From assembly GCF_028369065.1 (NCBI RefSeq), contig NZ_JAQNDA010000013.1, positions 23,815 through 87,814 on the forward strand: a DNA stretch of 64,000 bases. Direction: 5' to 3'. The notes under the pieces are model-generated. The model did no database searches and was not told the DNA's origin. It saw nothing but the letters and a program-made list of their open reading frames with translations. This document shows positions 38,282-47,669 of the stretch, one piece after another. Source of the stretch: Marinobacter sp. SS21. GTDB lineage: Bacteria > Pseudomonadota > Gammaproteobacteria > Pseudomonadales > Oleiphilaceae. The position numbers were made by a program, and so were the translations under genes. Within the stretch, counting starts at the first letter, position 1; the number at the start of each line of letters is the position of its first letter.

Positions 38282-39676
38282 TCAGTTGGTTTTTTTGCGC
38301 GGAATGCCCAGGCGCTGACGCCGTTCCCACAGCGATTTGCGACTGATGCCGAGCTTTTGTGCCAACTCGGTTTCGCTCATACGATCTTGATTTTCAAGAA
38401 CAAAATGTTGGAAATAGTCTTCCAGGGAAAGGTCGTTACCGTTGTCGGCTTCTTGGGGTTTGGTGGGCTCGTTGTTGCCCTCAACCAGGCTCTGAGGAAT
38501 ATTGACATCGTCACCCTCCATCTCCAGATCCAGCATCGCCGGGGTGATGACATCGCCCTCACAGAGAATGCAGGCCCGCTCGATGGCATTCTCCAGCTCC
38601 CTGACATTGCCGGGCCAGCGGTGCCGCTGCAGCGCTCGCATGGCCTCTGGGCTGAGGTTGAGATTGGGGTTGCCCATTTTCTCACTTTGCCGTTTCAGGA
38701 ACTTGCTGGCCAGGCCGAGAATGTCTCCCAAGCGGTCCCGCAACGGCGGAATCCGGATCTGCATGACGTTGAGTCGGTAGTACAGATCCTCCCTGAACTC
38801 GCCGGTACGGGTCATCGCCTTGAGGTTGCGGTGGGTGGCGGCGATCATCCGGACATCCACCTGACGGCTCTGGGTGGAGCCTACCTTGCGGATTTCTCCC
38901 TCCTGCAGCACCCGCAACAGCCGGGCCTGGGCTTCGGGCGGAAGCTCGCCAATCTCGTCGAGAAACAGGCTGCCACTGTCTGCCGCTTCGATCAGGCCGG
39001 TGCGGGCCGAGACGGCGCCGGTGAAGGCGCCTTTCTCATGACCGAACAGCTCTGATTCGATCAGGCTTTCAGGAATCGCTGCGCAGTTTACTGAAATCAA
39101 TGGCCGGGCGGCACGGGGGCTGAGTAAATGCAGGGCCCTCGCCGCCAGTTCCTTGCCGGTGCCCGATTCGCCATTTACCAGAACGGTGGTCTCGGTTGGC
39201 GCGACCTTGCGGATGAGGTGGAATACCTGACGCATGGCGTCGCATTCGCCGTACATGATGTTGGATGGATCGGAGGCGTTTGCTGCGGTCGCTTCGGGGC
39301 TGGTGGGAGCGGCCTCGTCGTTGGCGTCGCGTTGCTGCAAGATCGTCTCCACCGCAGCCAGCATTTCGTCGTGGTCGAAGGGCTTGGCGATGTATTCGAC
39401 TGCGCCAAGCTTCATCGAATCCACCGCGGATCGCAGGCTGGCGTAACTGGTCATGATCAGAACCGGAGTGTTGGGCGCCCGGTTGATCAGTTCGGTGCCC
39501 GGCGCGCCGGGAAGGCGGAGGTCGGAGATGATCAGGTCAAACTGTTGCAGGTCCTGTTCCCGCTCTGCGTCATCCACGGAGCCAGCATCGGCAACGTCAT
39601 AGCCGGCGTGCAGGAGCAACTTGCGCAACGCTGAGCGGATGATCTCTTCGTCTTCAACAATCAGGATGCGGGGCAT
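38282..39676 (-). CDS. cbrB: Sigma-54-dependent response regulator CbrB
   Basis: Activator of carbon and nitrogen use genes and of crcZ in Pseudomonas. The 464-residue product has a receiver domain (VEDEEII, phospho-Asp in IISDLRLPG near residue 53), an AAA+ domain (GESGTGKELAAR, ELFGHEKGAFTGAV with the GAFTGA loop that contacts sigma-54, LFLDEIGELPPEAQ), and a Fis-type helix-turn-helix at the C-terminus (ETELAQKLGISRKSLWERR). It is one base away from cbrA and co-transcribed with it; downstream is crcZ. Confidence 0.92.
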   Translation of the reverse strand: MPRILIVEDEEIIRSALRKLLLHAGYDVADAGSVDDAEREQDLQQFDLIISDLRLPGAPGTELINRAPNTPVLIMTSYASLRSAVDSMKLGAVEYIAKPFDHDEMLAAVETILQQRDANDEAAPTSPEATAANASDPSNIMYGECDAMRQVFHLIRKVAPTETTVLVNGESGTGKELAARALHLLSPRAARPLISVNCAAIPESLIESELFGHEKGAFTGAVSARTGLIEAADSGSLFLDEIGELPPEAQARLLRVLQEGEIRKVGSTQSRQVDVRMIAATHRNLKAMTRTGEFREDLYYRLNVMQIRIPPLRDRLGDILGLASKFLKRQSEKMGNPNLNLSPEAMRALQRHRWPGNVRELENAIERACILCEGDVITPAMLDLEMEGDDVNIPQSLVEGNNEPTKPQEADNGNDLSLEDYFQHFVLENQDRMSETELAQKLGISRKSLWERRQRLGIPRKKTN

Positions 39677-39677
39677 A

Positions 39678-42647
39678 TCAGTTTAGAGACCTTTCGTTCT
39701 GGCTGTGTGGGCGTTCCTGGTCGTCACCTTCGTAGGCGGGCAGTCGGAGTCGGACGCAGGTGCCGCGCCCGGTCTCAGGCCCCGCCGGGCTCTCGACCTG
39801 AATGTTGCCGTAATGTTCTTCCACGATGCTGTAGACGAGGGACAGACCCAGCCCGGTGCCCTGGTTGGGACCCTTGGTGGTGTAAAACGGCTCGAAAATA
39901 TGGTCTAGCTGATCAGCGGGAATGCCGGAGCCTTCATCGATGACCTCGATAATAGCGGAGTAACCTTCACGGTTTCCACTGATGCGAATTAGCCCGCCCT
40001 CGGGCGAGGCGTCGCGGGCATTGGCCAGTAAGTTGACGAACACCTGCACCAGGCGTTGCTCGTCGCCCAACACCACCAGATCCGTCGGGCACTGATTCTG
40101 GTAACGAATGCCCCGGCCCTGGTCGCTCAGTGACAGCAGGTTGATGGACTCGTCCACGCAGCGGTGGATCTCCGCCGGCTCGTAGCGGTTGGCCTGGGCG
40201 TGGTTGCCGGTGCGGGCGAAGTTCATCAGCGACTGCAGGATGGTCGAGATGCGCCGGGTCTGTTGTTGGATCTGTTCTGCGGTGTGCAGGATGTCCGCAT
40301 CGTCTGTTTCCAGCTTGAGGTTCTGGGCCAGCGACGAGATGCCGGTGATGGGGTTGCCTACTTCGTGGGCCACGCCGGCAGCGAGCCGGCCCACGGAGGC
40401 CAGCCGTTCACTGTGCATCAGCTCGTCCTCCAGCAGGCGGGTTTCGGTCTGGTCTTCAACCAGGATGATGCTGCCGCCTTCCGGATGGTCGGGGCCGCTC
40501 AGTGCTGCCTTGTGCAGGTTGAGCCAATGGGGTCGGCCCCGCAGGTCCAATCGGTGTTTGTAGCGGTGCAGGTCCTGGCCACTGACGAAATCATCCAGCA
40601 GTGTGTACCAGTGGTCGGGCAATGCCAGCAACCGGCCGCCCACCACATCGTCGGCGGCAATGCCGGTCAATTGCGCCATGGCGTGATTCCACATCAGGAT
40701 CTCGCCGTCATCGCCCACCGAGCAGGCGGGAATGGGTAGATTCTGCAGAGTCTGACGGTAATGGCGGCGGAGATTGTCCAGCTCTGCGGCGAGCCCGGTA
40801 AGCTGGCTCTGGTAGCTGCCGAGGGCCCGTTCCATGTAATGGATGTCCTGGGCGCTGTCGTCGCCGGCCAGCGGTTTGAAACTGAGGTGGCGCTTGACGA
40901 TATCCCGGGCGACCGTGGGGCCCATCAAGCCGGACAGGTTCACTTCAATCTGGTCCCGCAAGCGGCGCAGCTGGTAGGGCCGGTATTCCGCGGCGGGCAG
41001 TTTGAGCTGATCGAGGGCTCGCTCTACTTCCCGGTGGGCAACCTCCTCGCCCAGTGGCGCTGACAACTGCTCGACGAATTCGGCGGATGACGTCGCCAGC
41101 AATTCCCGGCGTTGGGGGCGGGACAACGCGCCCCAGGAACAGGCCTGGGCCGCACTGACTTCCTCCGCGCTGGGTTTGCTGATCAGTGAAACCAGGGCAA
41201 ACACCGTCACATTTAGGCTCAGGCTCAGGAATACGAAGATGTGCCAGTTCTGTTGGTCGGGAATCAGCGGGGCTTCGATGGCGGCCAGCGGGTTTGCGAC
41301 ATTGGAGAACGGCAGCACCAAGGTCACCACCCACACCGTGACACCGGTGACCAGTCCGGCGTTTAGGCCGCGGCGGTTCCCTTCCGGCCAATAGATGACC
41401 CCCAGCGCCCCGGGCAGTAATTGCAGAACACCGGACAGTGCCAGCACCCCCAGGATGATCAGATCCAGCTTAGCCCCCAGCCTATCGTGGAACAGCAGCG
41501 CGGTGAGGATGATGAGGGTAATCAATACCCGTTTGATCCAACGCAGCCATCGATAGATGTCGCCACGGTCCTGGGGGGTGTGCAGCGGTAAGACAACGTG
41601 GTTGAGCAGCATGCCGGCCAGGGCCAGGGTGCTGACGATCATCAGTCCGCTGGCGGCGCTGAGGCCAGCCACGTACATCAGCAGCACCAGCGCGGGGCTG
41701 TCCAGCGCCTGGCTGACCCCGATGACCAGGTAGCTGGCAGGGGTGCTGGCACCCAGCTCCATGCCGCCCCAAAAGATAATAGGCACCGGCAGAGCCAGCA
41801 GTAACAGATACAGTGGCAGGCCCCAGCTGGCGCTGGAGAGGGCGCGGGCGCTGGGGTTTTCGCTGAATATCATATGGTACATGTGGGGCAGGACCAGCGC
41901 GCCAGCAAAGGACATCAGCATCAGAGTGCGCCAATTACCGTCATGGATCCCTAGCTCCATGGCGCCGGCGCGGGCCTTATGGGCCGCTAGCCAGTCCTCC
42001 AGTCCGTTCAGGCCGCCAAAAACGGAAAACAGCACCACCCCGCCGAGCACCAGCATGGCCCCGAGTTTGACGAAGGAATCGAAGGCGATCGCCACCACCA
42101 GGCCGCGATGGCTCTCCGAGCCCTGGTCCCGCTGGGCGCCGAACAGAACCGCAAACAACACGACGATCAGGCTGAACAGAATGCTGGTCAGGTGCGGCTC
42201 GGCATCCGGGGCCAACAGGTTGGCGGAATCGGTCACTGCCTTGATCTGCATGCTCAGCAACGACAGGATCGCGATACCCGAACATAGGGTGGCGAGCGTG
42301 CCAGCCAGCTGGCTGCGGTAGCGGAAGGCAAACAGATCCGCCAGGGAGGTGAGCTGGTAGGCGCGCACAATGCGTAACACCGGGGTGAGCAGCACCGGCG
42401 CCAGCAGGAATGCGCCGCTGATTCCCAGGTAGTAGGCCAGGAAGCCGTAGCCGGTTTCATCGGCAACCACCAGCGCGCCATAGACCGCCCAGATGCCCGC
42501 GTACACGCCAAGGCTCAATGTGTAGATCAGTGGATGCTGGACCCAGGCGCGGGGTATAACGCCGCGTTCGGTCAGGTGGGCAACGCCGAACAGCAAAAGC
42601 AGGTAGAGAAAACTGTAGGTTAGCAGGGCGGAAAGGCTAAAGCTCAT
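39678..42647 (-). CDS. cbrA: Sensor histidine kinase CbrA with SLC5 transporter domain
   Basis: A 989-residue membrane sensor. The first ~500 residues form about 13 membrane helices like sodium/solute symporters (SLC5), including SLADLFAFRYRS. Then come a cytoplasmic linker, a PAS-like region (IPACSVGDDGEILMWNHAM), a HisKA helix with the phospho-His (GVAHEVGNPITG), and an ATPase domain (DEGSGIPADQLDHIFEPFYTTKG, GTGLGLSLVYSIVEEH). The transporter-kinase fusion and the neighbour cbrB are diagnostic of CbrA. The start overlaps the end of cbrX by 11 bases; whether it transports histidine here is unknown. Confidence 0.92.
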   Translation of the reverse strand: MSFSLSALLTYSFLYLLLLFGVAHLTERGVIPRAWVQHPLIYTLSLGVYAGIWAVYGALVVADETGYGFLAYYLGISGAFLLAPVLLTPVLRIVRAYQLTSLADLFAFRYRSQLAGTLATLCSGIAILSLLSMQIKAVTDSANLLAPDAEPHLTSILFSLIVVLFAVLFGAQRDQGSESHRGLVVAIAFDSFVKLGAMLVLGGVVLFSVFGGLNGLEDWLAAHKARAGAMELGIHDGNWRTLMLMSFAGALVLPHMYHMIFSENPSARALSSASWGLPLYLLLLALPVPIIFWGGMELGASTPASYLVIGVSQALDSPALVLLMYVAGLSAASGLMIVSTLALAGMLLNHVVLPLHTPQDRGDIYRWLRWIKRVLITLIILTALLFHDRLGAKLDLIILGVLALSGVLQLLPGALGVIYWPEGNRRGLNAGLVTGVTVWVVTLVLPFSNVANPLAAIEAPLIPDQQNWHIFVFLSLSLNVTVFALVSLISKPSAEEVSAAQACSWGALSRPQRRELLATSSAEFVEQLSAPLGEEVAHREVERALDQLKLPAAEYRPYQLRRLRDQIEVNLSGLMGPTVARDIVKRHLSFKPLAGDDSAQDIHYMERALGSYQSQLTGLAAELDNLRRHYRQTLQNLPIPACSVGDDGEILMWNHAMAQLTGIAADDVVGGRLLALPDHWYTLLDDFVSGQDLHRYKHRLDLRGRPHWLNLHKAALSGPDHPEGGSIILVEDQTETRLLEDELMHSERLASVGRLAAGVAHEVGNPITGISSLAQNLKLETDDADILHTAEQIQQQTRRISTILQSLMNFARTGNHAQANRYEPAEIHRCVDESINLLSLSDQGRGIRYQNQCPTDLVVLGDEQRLVQVFVNLLANARDASPEGGLIRISGNREGYSAIIEVIDEGSGIPADQLDHIFEPFYTTKGPNQGTGLGLSLVYSIVEEHYGNIQVESPAGPETGRGTCVRLRLPAYEGDDQERPHSQNERSLN

Positions 42648-42813
42648 TGGGATTGCGCCGCCATTCAAGCCAGAAGGCCAATGCGATCAGGACGCCCCAG
42701 AGCAAGAACGGGGTGTACCAGGCATTACCAGGGGCGATCCACCAGTCGAGGATGTTGGGCGAAAAAATGTAAATCGCCAACACCAGCAGGAAGACCAGGC
42801 GGTAGATATACAT
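42637..42813 (-). CDS. cbrX: Small membrane protein CbrX
   Basis: A 58-residue protein with two hydrophobic helices (YRLVFLLVLAIYIF and PFLLWGVLIALAFWLEWRR), just upstream of cbrA and overlapping its start by 11 bases. Pseudomonas has a gene of this kind (cbrX) at the same place, coupled to cbrA translation. Its own role is not clear; it may mainly couple cbrA translation. The start chosen is the ATG at 42813; the frame is open further upstream without support. Confidence 0.72.
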   Translation of the reverse strand: MYIYRLVFLLVLAIYIFSPNILDWWIAPGNAWYTPFLLWGVLIALAFWLEWRRNPNEL

Positions 42814-42875
42814 CTGATGATCGGTTCCTGAACGAATTCTTGAGCTGAGTTTATAACATGACAGCCCTGTTGCTG

Positions 42876-43772
42876 TCAGTGCTCGGGCGGGTCGTTCTCG
42901 CGTTGAGGGCGGAGTGGGACGCGCTCGCGGCGCCAATGAGTGCAAGCCCAGTCAAGCACCCTGCCGGGCTCGCCCTGGCTGAGGTGGGCGGGTGGTTGCT
43001 GTCCCAGCGCCTTGAGTGCCCGGAACAGATTGAGGCCGGCGTGGTCGTTGTTCAGTGCCGGCGCGTGGGTTTGTTTGCTCAGTTTCTGACCCTGTTCGTT
43101 GAGGATCACGGGTATGTGCAGCCAGCGTGGGTAAGTCGCTGAAAAAGAGCGGAAAATCTGTTGCTGCTGGCCGGTGGTGTCGAGCAGGTCGGAGCCCCGT
43201 ACGATGTGGCTGATGCCCTGGTCGATGTCGTCCAGCACCACGGCCAGTTGGTAGGCGAAGAATCCCTCCTTGCGCAGAATCACCGGATCGTCCACTTCGG
43301 CTCTCACCGCCAGGGTCTGGGGGCCCAGTAACTGGTCGTCCCAATGGGCAATGTCGTCGTTCAGCGCAAAGCGAATTGCCTGGCCGGGCGTCGGATGGGC
43401 GAGGCGCCGTTCGTGGCAGGCCGCGGTATGGTGCCCACCCAGGGCGCGCAGCTCTTTGCGGGAGCAGGCGCAGCCATAGGCGTGGCCGCGGGAGAGCAAC
43501 TGATCAATGGCACTCTGGTAGGCTTCGGAGCGTTGGGACTGGAAGCGAACCGGTTCGTCCGGTCGCAGTTGGTGAGCCTCCAGCGATGCCAGGATCTGAT
43601 CGGTGGCGGTACTGGATTCCCTAAGCGGATCCAGGTCTTCGATACGCACCAGCCAGGTGCCCTGGTGTTGTCGTGCTTCCAGGTAGCTGGCAAGTGCGGT
43701 GACCAGGGAACCAAAATGTAGGGGGCCGGTGGGCGACGGCGCAAAGCGGCCGCGGTAAGCAAGGGGCGGCAT
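42876..43772 (-). CDS. gluQ: Glutamyl-Q tRNA(Asp) synthetase
   Basis: Attaches glutamate to the queuosine base at position 34 of tRNA-Asp. The 298-residue product is a truncated glutamyl-tRNA synthetase catalytic domain: RFAPSPTGPLHFGSL at the start, RIEDLDPLRE, a zinc site (CACSRKEL...AACHERR), VRGSDLLDTT and KLSKQTHA, and no anticodon-binding domain. It lies 44 bases from dksA, and the dksA-gluQ pair is conserved in gammaproteobacteria. The ATG at 43772 is used; the frame is open further upstream. Confidence 0.94.
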   Translation of the reverse strand: MPPLAYRGRFAPSPTGPLHFGSLVTALASYLEARQHQGTWLVRIEDLDPLRESSTATDQILASLEAHQLRPDEPVRFQSQRSEAYQSAIDQLLSRGHAYGCACSRKELRALGGHHTAACHERRLAHPTPGQAIRFALNDDIAHWDDQLLGPQTLAVRAEVDDPVILRKEGFFAYQLAVVLDDIDQGISHIVRGSDLLDTTGQQQQIFRSFSATYPRWLHIPVILNEQGQKLSKQTHAPALNNDHAGLNLFRALKALGQQPPAHLSQGEPGRVLDWACTHWRRERVPLRPQRENDPPEH

Positions 43773-43816
43773 AGTGCGGCGGGCGCCAGTGGTGGCGCCC
43801 TTGGCTCCGTGGCGGC

Positions 43817-44257
43817 TCAGATGCCGGTTTGGCGCTCGCGAATCTCCGCCAGGGTCTTGCAGTCGATGCACAGGGTTGCGGTTGGGCGGGCCTCCAGGCG
43901 ACGAATGCCGATTTCCACGCCACACTGATCGCAAAAGCCGTAATCGTCCTTGTCAATGCGATCAATGGTCTGATCAATCTTCTTGATCAGTTTGCGTTCG
44001 CGGTCCCGGGTCCGCAGCTCCAGGCTGAACTCTTCTTCCTGAGTCGCTCGGTCGCTGGGGTCGGCGTAGTTTGCCGCGTCCTCTTGCATGTGGTGCATAG
44101 TGCGATCGACTTCTTCCATCAATTCCTGCTTCCACTGCAGCAGCAGGTTGCGGAAGTGCTCGAGCATGTCGGCACTCATGTACTCTTCACCCTTTTTCAT
44201 TTCATAGGGGGTGAAGTTGGTAAAATTCTCACGTGATTTTTCAGCGGTGTTTGCCAT
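43817..44257 (-). CDS. dksA: RNA polymerase-binding transcription factor DksA
   Basis: Binds in the secondary channel of RNA polymerase and strengthens ppGpp control of rRNA and other promoters. The 146-residue product has a coiled coil with the tip DPSDRATQEEE (DxxDxA), then a C-terminal zinc finger CDQCGVEIGIRRLEARPTATLCIDCK. E. coli DksA has 151 residues. GGGTTACATGGC lies at the start. It is upstream of gluQ on the same strand and divergent from sfsA. Confidence 0.96.
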   Translation of the reverse strand: MANTAEKSRENFTNFTPYEMKKGEEYMSADMLEHFRNLLLQWKQELMEEVDRTMHHMQEDAANYADPSDRATQEEEFSLELRTRDRERKLIKKIDQTIDRIDKDDYGFCDQCGVEIGIRRLEARPTATLCIDCKTLAEIRERQTGI

Positions 44258-44471
44258 GTAACCCGGCCTCTTTTTTGTACTTCACAAGGACACTCCGTTA
44301 TCCATTGCCCGGAATGTCAATCCTGATACGGGAATTTGCGGAAAATACCAGATAAGCATCTGAGGCGCCAGCTTTGCTATCGCGATCCGTGCATTGGCGA
44401 TATCCCGCGGCTGCCGTATCATGCAGGCCCATCGCAGCCTCTATCTTCAGGCATCCATTTCGGAGAATAGC

Positions 44472-45200
44472 ATGCATTTCCCATCACCGTTGATCGAGGG
44501 ACGGTTGATCAAACGCTACAAGCGCTTCCTGGCCGACGTCGAACTGAGCAATGGCACGGTGGTGACCGCCCACTGCCCCAATACCGGCTCCATGCTGGGT
44601 TGCAAGCCCGATCATGCCCGGGTTTGGTTAACGGCCAATGACAATCCCAAACGCAAGTTGCGGTACACCTGGGAGCTGGTGGAAACCGCGCCTGGGCAAC
44701 TGGCCTGCATCAATACCGGGCGGCCGAATGAGCAGGTCCGCACCGCGATCGAGTCCGGTCGGGTGGCAGAGTTGGCAGGGTATGCGGTGTGTCGCGGGGA
44801 GGTCAGGTATGGCGCAGAGAACAGTCGGATCGATCTGCATCTGTCAGGGCATGCGACGGCTGCGGATGCCTGGGTGGAGGTCAAGAACGTCACCCTGTGC
44901 GAAGACGGCAAGGGCTACTTCCCCGACGCGGTCACTACCCGGGGCCAGAAACACTTGCGGGAATTGATGGGGCAGGCGGCACTGGGTCAGCGGGCGGTGC
45001 TGTTTTTCTGCGTGAACCACACCGGCATCAGCTCGGTGGCGCCCGCGACCCACATCGACCCGGACTACAGTGCCCTGCTGAGTGAAGCCGTCGCCCGCGG
45101 CGTGGAAGTCATCGCCTATCAGGCAGAGCTGGGCCACCCGGACGAAGTCACCGGCAGGCTCTCCTTGATCCGGCCGCTACCGGTCAGGCTGGCACCCTGA
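44472..45200 (+). CDS. sfsA: SfsA family DNA/RNA nuclease-like protein
   Basis: SfsA was found as a sugar fermentation stimulator in E. coli; structure and sequence suggest a nucleic-acid-binding protein with a PD-(D/E)xK-like fold. The 242-residue product has [45 protein letters not shown], and [24 protein letters not shown] precedes the ATG at 44472; an upstream frame of 26 codons is unlikely. The function is still poorly defined. It ends 17 bases into the Rieske gene, convergent. Confidence 0.9.
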   Translation: MHFPSPLIEGRLIKRYKRFLADVELSNGTVVTAHCPNTGSMLGCKPDHARVWLTANDNPKRKLRYTWELVETAPGQLACINTGRPNEQVRTAIESGRVAELAGYAVCRGEVRYGAENSRIDLHLSGHATAADAWVEVKNVTLCEDGKGYFPDAVTTRGQKHLRELMGQAALGQRAVLFFCVNHTGISSVAPATHIDPDYSALLSEAVARGVEVIAYQAELGHPDEVTGRLSLIRPLPVRLAP

Positions 45201-45525
45201 CCAGAACCTCTCCGTCCTGCTCCCGGGTGTTCAACACCGTGAGGGCGTCGCCCTGGCAGGGCCCTACAATGCACTGGCCCTGGTCGATGGTAAACAGCGC
45301 ACCATGGGTGGCGCACTGGATAAAGCTTTGATTCGCATCCAGGAAACGGCCCGGCATCCAGTTCAATTCGATACCCAGGTGGGGGCAGCGATTCACGAAC
45401 GCGGTGAGCTTGCCCTGGTGGGCGAGAACAAAGCCGGGCGTCTCGTTCACCGTAAACTCGATGACCTGGCTGTGCGCCAGTTCTTCCCTTCGGCAAACCA
45501 CTTGCCACGATGCTGAGCTGTTCAT
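45184..45525 (-). CDS. Rieske (2Fe-2S) protein
   Basis: A 113-residue single-domain ferredoxin-like protein with CPHLG (near residue 48) and CATHGALF (near residue 72), the CxH-x15-17-Cx2H binding site. No signal, so cytosolic. Such short Rieske proteins are widely conserved and mostly uncharacterised. Its start overlaps the end of the pentapeptide gene by 4 bases, so the two form an operon. It converges on sfsA. Confidence 0.9.
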   Translation of the reverse strand: MNSSASWQVVCRREELAHSQVIEFTVNETPGFVLAHQGKLTAFVNRCPHLGIELNWMPGRFLDANQSFIQCATHGALFTIDQGQCIVGPCQGDALTVLNTREQDGEVLVRVPA

Positions 45526-45878
45526 TTGCCGGTGTTGTACCTCATCCGGGTGCCATGGTTCAGTGACATGACGATTTCATCGGCCTGCAGCTCCAGCGGA
45601 AAATAGCAACCGGAAATCTTGGCCCCCGCGATACTGGCGCCTTCCAGCCGACAGCCGCTGAAGTCAATGCCGCGCAGATCGGCGCCCCGGAAATAGGCGT
45701 CACTGAAATCCAGCCCCGCCGCCGCCATGCCCCGCAGATCGAGTCCGCGAAAGTCGCAGCGGGCAAAGCTGGGAAGCTCGCCGGCCTCTGCCTTGGCTCG
45801 GTTGAAGGCTTCGACGTTTTCATTGCGCAGGATCTGGTACAGCGGGTCGTCGAGTTGACGGATCGAATCTGCATCCAT
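45522..45878 (-). CDS. Pentapeptide repeat protein
   Basis: A 118-residue protein with about nine A(D/N)LxG-type units in the middle (CDFRGLDLRGMAAAGLDFSDAYFRGADLRG), expected to form a square beta-helix. The last part reads [17 protein letters not shown]. Some relatives mimic DNA and inhibit gyrase (Qnr), but this one is short and lacks loops. It is translationally coupled to the Rieske gene. Function unknown. Confidence 0.88.
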   Translation of the reverse strand: MDADSIRQLDDPLYQILRNENVEAFNRAKAEAGELPSFARCDFRGLDLRGMAAAGLDFSDAYFRGADLRGIDFSGCRLEGASIAGAKISGCYFPLELQADEIVMSLNHGTRMRYNTGK

Positions 45879-45976
45879 GTTGGGCTCCGTTGTGTGTCGT
45901 CAGCACCCCCGCCAGGCGGGGGTCTCCCAAGTGTAGGTCAGGGTGGCGTCAGTGTGCCGGCTATTCTGCGCTGTGG

Positions 45977-47554
45977 TCAGTTGGATGGCAGGCCCAGATG
46001 CTGGCGGATACGGCCAGCCAAGGCTTCGCCGACATGCTCCTGCTCGGTGTGAATGTGGACGGTATGGGTTTTCTCGTCCTGGGTCAGCGGCTCAAGCCAG
46101 GTTTGCTGAGCGTCAAGCAGTTCCTCGGTGGCTTCCGAGGCATCACCGGTACGTTTGCGAATCCAGTCCCGGCGCAGTGCCTCCGGCGCCTCGCAGTGCA
46201 GCAGTGCGAAGGGCACGCTGTGGGCTTCGGCCACTTCGGCAATCAGGGTCCGCTCCTGCTCTTTCAGACAGGCGGCATCGACGATCACCGGCAACCCGGC
46301 TTCCAGCAGCATGGCGGCCAGCTCGGCCAGGCGCTGGTAGGTGTTGGCATTGGCTTCCGGTGTGTAGAGCTCGCTGCCCACCGAGGAATGGCTTTGGTCG
46401 AGAGGGCGTAGGCCGAACAGCCGTTTGCGTTCGACATCGGAACGCAATCGGATCAGCCCGAGTTCGCCGGCCATGGCGGCGCTGACACAGGTCTTGCCGC
46501 TGGCGGACAGGCCGGTGGTTGCCAGCAGGTAGTGGTTGGGAATGTCGCCATAGCTCTCCGCCAGGTTGGCGTAATCCCGATACCGTTGCATCAGGCCTTC
46601 CAGCTCGGTCTCGGTGAGCGATGGGTTGCCCCGGGTAAACAGGGCGATCTTCGCCCGCACCAGGGCACGGTAAGTCTTGTACAGCGGCAGCAGCGCCAGC
46701 GCCTCGAAATCCCCGCGGTACTCCAGGTAGGTGTTGAGCACCAGATTGGCCAGGTTGTATTCGCGTCGGGATTCCAGATCCATCAACAAGAACGCCAGGT
46801 CGTTGATCACATCGATCCAGCGGAACGGCTCGTTGAACTCAATGCCATCGAAGACCGTCACCTGGTCGTTAAAGACGGTGATGTTGGCCAGGTGCAAGTC
46901 GCCGTGACACTCACGCACATAGCCGTCGCGATGGCGCAGGCCAACCTGCTCCTTGTGGCGCTCGAAGGTCGTGCGGGTCCAGTCCTCCAGGTTGTCCAGC
47001 TGACTCAGCAGAGCTTGGTCCGACAACAGCGGGCGGATCTGATCGAAGTTCTCCTGCATGGCGGCATAGACTGCCTCTGGCGTGCCCAGGGCCTTGCCGG
47101 CGGGGACCGGGGGCAGGGTGTCGTGGAATTCCGCGACCTGGCGCGCCAGGCTGGTGAGCAGCGACGGCGCCAGGTTGCCTTGTTCCTGGCGGACATCAAA
47201 CAGCGCGTCCTGGTCAAATTGCCGCATACGGATGGCGTACTCGATCGCTTCACCGCTGCCGCCAAGGCTGGGCTCATCCGGACTGCCGGTGATGGGCAGC
47301 ACCTCCAGGTACAGATCCCTGGCCAGACGCCGGTTCAGGCGCAGCTCTTCCTCACAGAACTGCCGGCGCCGCTCCAGGGTGGAAAAATCGAGGAAGCCGA
47401 AGTCCATCGGCTTTTTGATCTTATAGGCGTAGTCCCCCGTGAGGATGACCCAGGAAATGTGCGTTTCGAGCACCCGAAAATCGGTGACGGTATGGTCATA
47501 CAGCGCCGGGTTCTGTAGCGCCCGGATCAGGTTGTCGGTAGTTGCGTCGCTCAC
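45977..47554 (-). CDS. Bifunctional aminoglycoside phosphotransferase-like/P-loop kinase protein
   Basis: A 525-residue fusion. The first ~320 residues look like an APH/choline kinase fold with CHGDLHLANI and the metal loop VFDGIEFN. The second part is a P-loop kinase (TTGLSASGKTC near residue 345, then RLRSDVERKRLFG). This combination recurs in Proteobacteria and is usually named an AAA-family ATPase. No substrate is known; resistance is not implied. It stands alone, divergent from mrcB with about 115 bases between. Confidence 0.85.
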   Translation of the reverse strand: MSDATTDNLIRALQNPALYDHTVTDFRVLETHISWVILTGDYAYKIKKPMDFGFLDFSTLERRRQFCEEELRLNRRLARDLYLEVLPITGSPDEPSLGGSGEAIEYAIRMRQFDQDALFDVRQEQGNLAPSLLTSLARQVAEFHDTLPPVPAGKALGTPEAVYAAMQENFDQIRPLLSDQALLSQLDNLEDWTRTTFERHKEQVGLRHRDGYVRECHGDLHLANITVFNDQVTVFDGIEFNEPFRWIDVINDLAFLLMDLESRREYNLANLVLNTYLEYRGDFEALALLPLYKTYRALVRAKIALFTRGNPSLTETELEGLMQRYRDYANLAESYGDIPNHYLLATTGLSASGKTCVSAAMAGELGLIRLRSDVERKRLFGLRPLDQSHSSVGSELYTPEANANTYQRLAELAAMLLEAGLPVIVDAACLKEQERTLIAEVAEAHSVPFALLHCEAPEALRRDWIRKRTGDASEATEELLDAQQTWLEPLTQDEKTHTVHIHTEQEHVGEALAGRIRQHLGLPSN

Positions 47555-47657
47555 GGCTACTCCTTGCAGCGTTGTTTCTTTTTGTCGCTGCTTATCATAG
47601 CGGGCACATTACAGAAATAACACAGAGCTGACCTGCAACTGTCGCCGGGGCTGTGGG

Positions 47658-47663
47658 TATAAT
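47658..47663 (+). promoter_or_regulatory. -10 box very close to the mrcB start
   Basis: A perfect TATAAT ends six bases before the mrcB ATG (47670). A transcript from it would start at or next to the ATG, giving a leaderless mRNA; no ribosome binding site is visible. The -35 is weak. Confidence 0.4.
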
Positions 47664-47669
47664 CGCGCC